Under the pieces are notes generated by a model that made no database searches, had not been told where the DNA came from, and was given only the letters and a program-made list of their open reading frames with translations. 64,000 nt of DNA from Pomacea canaliculata (Eukaryota > Mollusca > Gastropoda > Architaenioglossa > Ampullariidae): the NCBI RefSeq assembly GCF_003073045.1, contig NC_037593.1, positions 11,022,735-11,086,734 of the forward strand, read 5' to 3'. Each line of letters opens with the position of its first letter. Position 1 is the stretch's first letter. A program made the position numbers and the translations under genes. Below, one piece after another: positions 61,794 to 64,000 of this stretch.

Positions 61794-64000
61794 TCCGTGT
61801 TCTGTGCTGTGAATGAATGCACAACACGCAATCTGTGTTCTTTTATTCTGCGTGTAGCAAGAGTGCGCCAAGAAATGTTATGTGCGAAGTAAGAAAAGCA
61901 CTAGCATTTTTTAAAACTATGTACCAGAAGTAATAGATAGTATTTTCATAATAAATAACAATACCGGTTGAAATAGTTCCTGAAAATTGACGCAATCTTA
62001 TTATATCATAGAAACATAATGCCTATTTGTCCAAATCCCATCACAGGCTCAAAAAATGTCTGTCTTAATAAGTTCCCAGACAGAACACATAAAGTTGGTC
62101 TTGCTTTATTGCACACATAGTTATCACAGAATGAACAGAGTGAGTGTCAAAAAATTTTATTTGGATGCTTATTGAATCAAAAAACGTTTGGTATTTAAGA
62201 CTGTAAAAGATTTTGATTCCAAATCTTTTAGTCTGTGATAAAGATAATATCAGACGTTTTGATTTGGAACATTATTACCTGCTTTGCTTGCACATTTGTC
62301 AGCACAAACCATACACCCACAAATGCAGTTGCATGCAGCTATGCACGAGTCCAGCATGCATGTGCATGATTAGGTACACACAACTACACACATGCATACA
62401 CACAATGTATTAATATCGTAAGTTCAACTGTCAGATGCCAGTACATTTCTTTTGTTCAAGAACTTGTCAAATCATACAGCACACTTGCACACTTGCAAAG
62501 TACATATGCATTAGCTATCCTCATGAAAAACATTTTTTTTTCAAATTTGGGGGTGGCGGTGGGGAAAAGTCTTAACTTGCACTTCTTCGTCAATGTGATT
62601 CAGACACTCTCAGTACAGCCCATGGCTGTATCCAAATCACTCCATCTGCCTTCAGCTCAGACAACATTCAGTTCAAGCATTGTGCTTTCTGCTGCTGTCT
62701 TTTCTCATCTGTGTATCAAAAGCAGATCAGCTGACTTATCAGCAGTTCTCACATTACACTGCCAATAATATTTCTCAGCAGAAGGCTATCGAGTTGCAAT
62801 CTCAGCCCATGGAAAACCAGTTTTCTTCCTGTGTATCCAGGTGTCAATGAGATTATTTCACAAGTCCTGTAAACAAGTCAACTGATGTACCAAGGGTGAG
62901 AACCCAGAAAGGAATCATTACAAAGTACATGGACATGTACTGCATGTACTGGAGCTTCAGGCATAACAGCACCTGCAACAATTTCAAATTCTTAGATTAT
63001 TATATTTTAGAGGTTATTATAAACATTTAAAATTAATAATCCTTCCAATCAACTAAAGCAAAAAAGTTGAGCGGAAAACTTGTTGATTTTGGGAGGGAAA
63101 AGTGCTTTCACCGAAAAGCAATTTTTCAATGTGTAGAGATGGGTCTTTGAGGAAAGTAGGGAGTGGAGGATGGGAGAAGGACCCTGCTCTGTGATGCCAT
63201 AGATGTTTTTACTGTTGCTGGTGTTGTTTACAGGTGCTGTTTACTGTTGCTCCCTTTTGCCCTTGTTGTCACTTACTCCAGGCCTGCTGAATCCAGTGAT
63301 GGTGTACTGTACTGGTTGCCAGACCCCTTATATTGTCCTATTCTAGACTTTAATTTAGTTTTAGGTACTTTATTAGTTTCTACTATTTAAGGACCTTCAG
63401 TTTTAGTGTTAATGTTGTTTCCTTTTTTTAAACCCTGGTATTTGTATAGTTTACTACCTTCTTTACTATTTGTGTATAGTATTTTTCAATTATTTAGTCT
63501 ACTTTCTGTTAGGTTATAGTTCTGGTATGGATGGGAGAAGGAACCCTATATTTCCCATGGTTTAGTTTGTTTTAAAGATATTTTATTACATCATTATGCT
63601 AAGTTAGTAGGCTCATTAAATTATAGCAAGGTTTAAGGATTTTGATTTGGTTTTTATTGCTTTAAAAGAGCAAATGTTTTTGGAATTTTATTTAGTTTGT
63701 ACTTTGCTTTTTTATATAAATCTTGAATTGTCAACACTAATAACAGTATAGTATGCCATAGCTCTTTGGGTGCTAAGGCAGCTGCCTATGTTTACTTAAG
63801 ACCTGTCTTGAGTTGTTCTCTTTTTTGCTTGTTTTTATTACACTCCAACAGCACATGTGAGGTGCTAAGTCTGTCACCACATGTGCAATAGGAAGTCTTG
63901 AAATCTAGCTAGATATTCTCTGTAAAACCTCATTCTAATTTGGGTTGGTGAGACCTATTTGATTTAAAGGAAAGCAAAGTACTACTAGTTTTTCATCTAA
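61794..64000. other. Unannotated right end
   Basis: No supported gene. AT-rich sequence with T-rich stretches from about 63,400. ORFs (for example 62,493-62,768 and 63,163-63,390) have no domain or splice support. It could be UTR, intron or spacer of a gene beyond the window. Confidence 0.35.

Noticed and set aside
61524-61871. 115-codon minus-strand ORF and overlapping + ORFs near 61.5-61.9 kb
   Set aside because: Several frames are open in the same GC-rich patch; only the + frame with an acceptor was kept, at low confidence.
1-64000. CRISPR arrays, rRNA genes, functional tRNA genes, retrovirus-like or other virus-derived elements
   Set aside because: None recognised. The only tRNA-like sequences are SINE heads, and the only reverse transcriptase trace is a short non-LTR LINE fragment.

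Overview
The window is animal nuclear DNA: AT-rich, with short spliced exons, GT-AG introns, AATAAA polyadenylation signals, a tRNA-derived SINE family and a LINE fragment. The gene families suggest a gastropod mollusc, possibly a caenogastropod. This is inferred from a tandem array of secreted proteins with immunoglobulin (Ig) domains, a coiled coil and a C-type lectin domain, the layout of snail CREP/VIgL lectins. Species is not proven.

Layout. (1) About 2.1-10.05 kb, + strand: the 3' part of a YTHDF m6A-reader gene (three visible coding exons, long 3' UTR). (2) 10.05-14.3 kb: intergenic, with a SINE. (3) 14.4-52.3 kb: five tandem Ig-Ig-coiled coil-CTLD genes, called A to E here, all on + and sharing one seven-exon plan (signal peptide; Ig1 in two exons; Ig2 split; long stalk; CTLD in two exons). 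A and B are decayed. C and D each carry one single-base frameshift. E is the only copy open from start to stop (539 codons plus stop). (4) Interleaved with and after them are three PAN/apple-CTLD genes: F (truncated, between D and E), G (intact) and H (one in-frame stop). (5) 59.3-64 kb: a LINE fragment, a minus-strand Tyr/Pro-rich ORF of unknown function, a SINE and a possible isolated exon.

The array is a mosaic. A block of about 5.5 kb (20.19-25.86 kb) recurs at 46.17-51.67 kb. A block of about 3.1 kb (42.69-45.78 kb) recurs at 51.67-54.80 kb. They meet at about 51,667, so gene E is a chimera: exons 1-6 are B-like and exon 7 is D-like. The junction lies at the edge of a minisatellite whose unit of about 34 bp carries an exon end plus a splice donor; about 20 units follow exon 6 of gene C, about 15 in D and about two in E. 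The stalk exon varies by a clean 249-bp (83-codon) repeat. Together this looks like a secreted lectin locus, probably of innate immunity, that diversifies by unequal recombination, gene death and domain reshuffling. The immune role is inferred from family resemblance.
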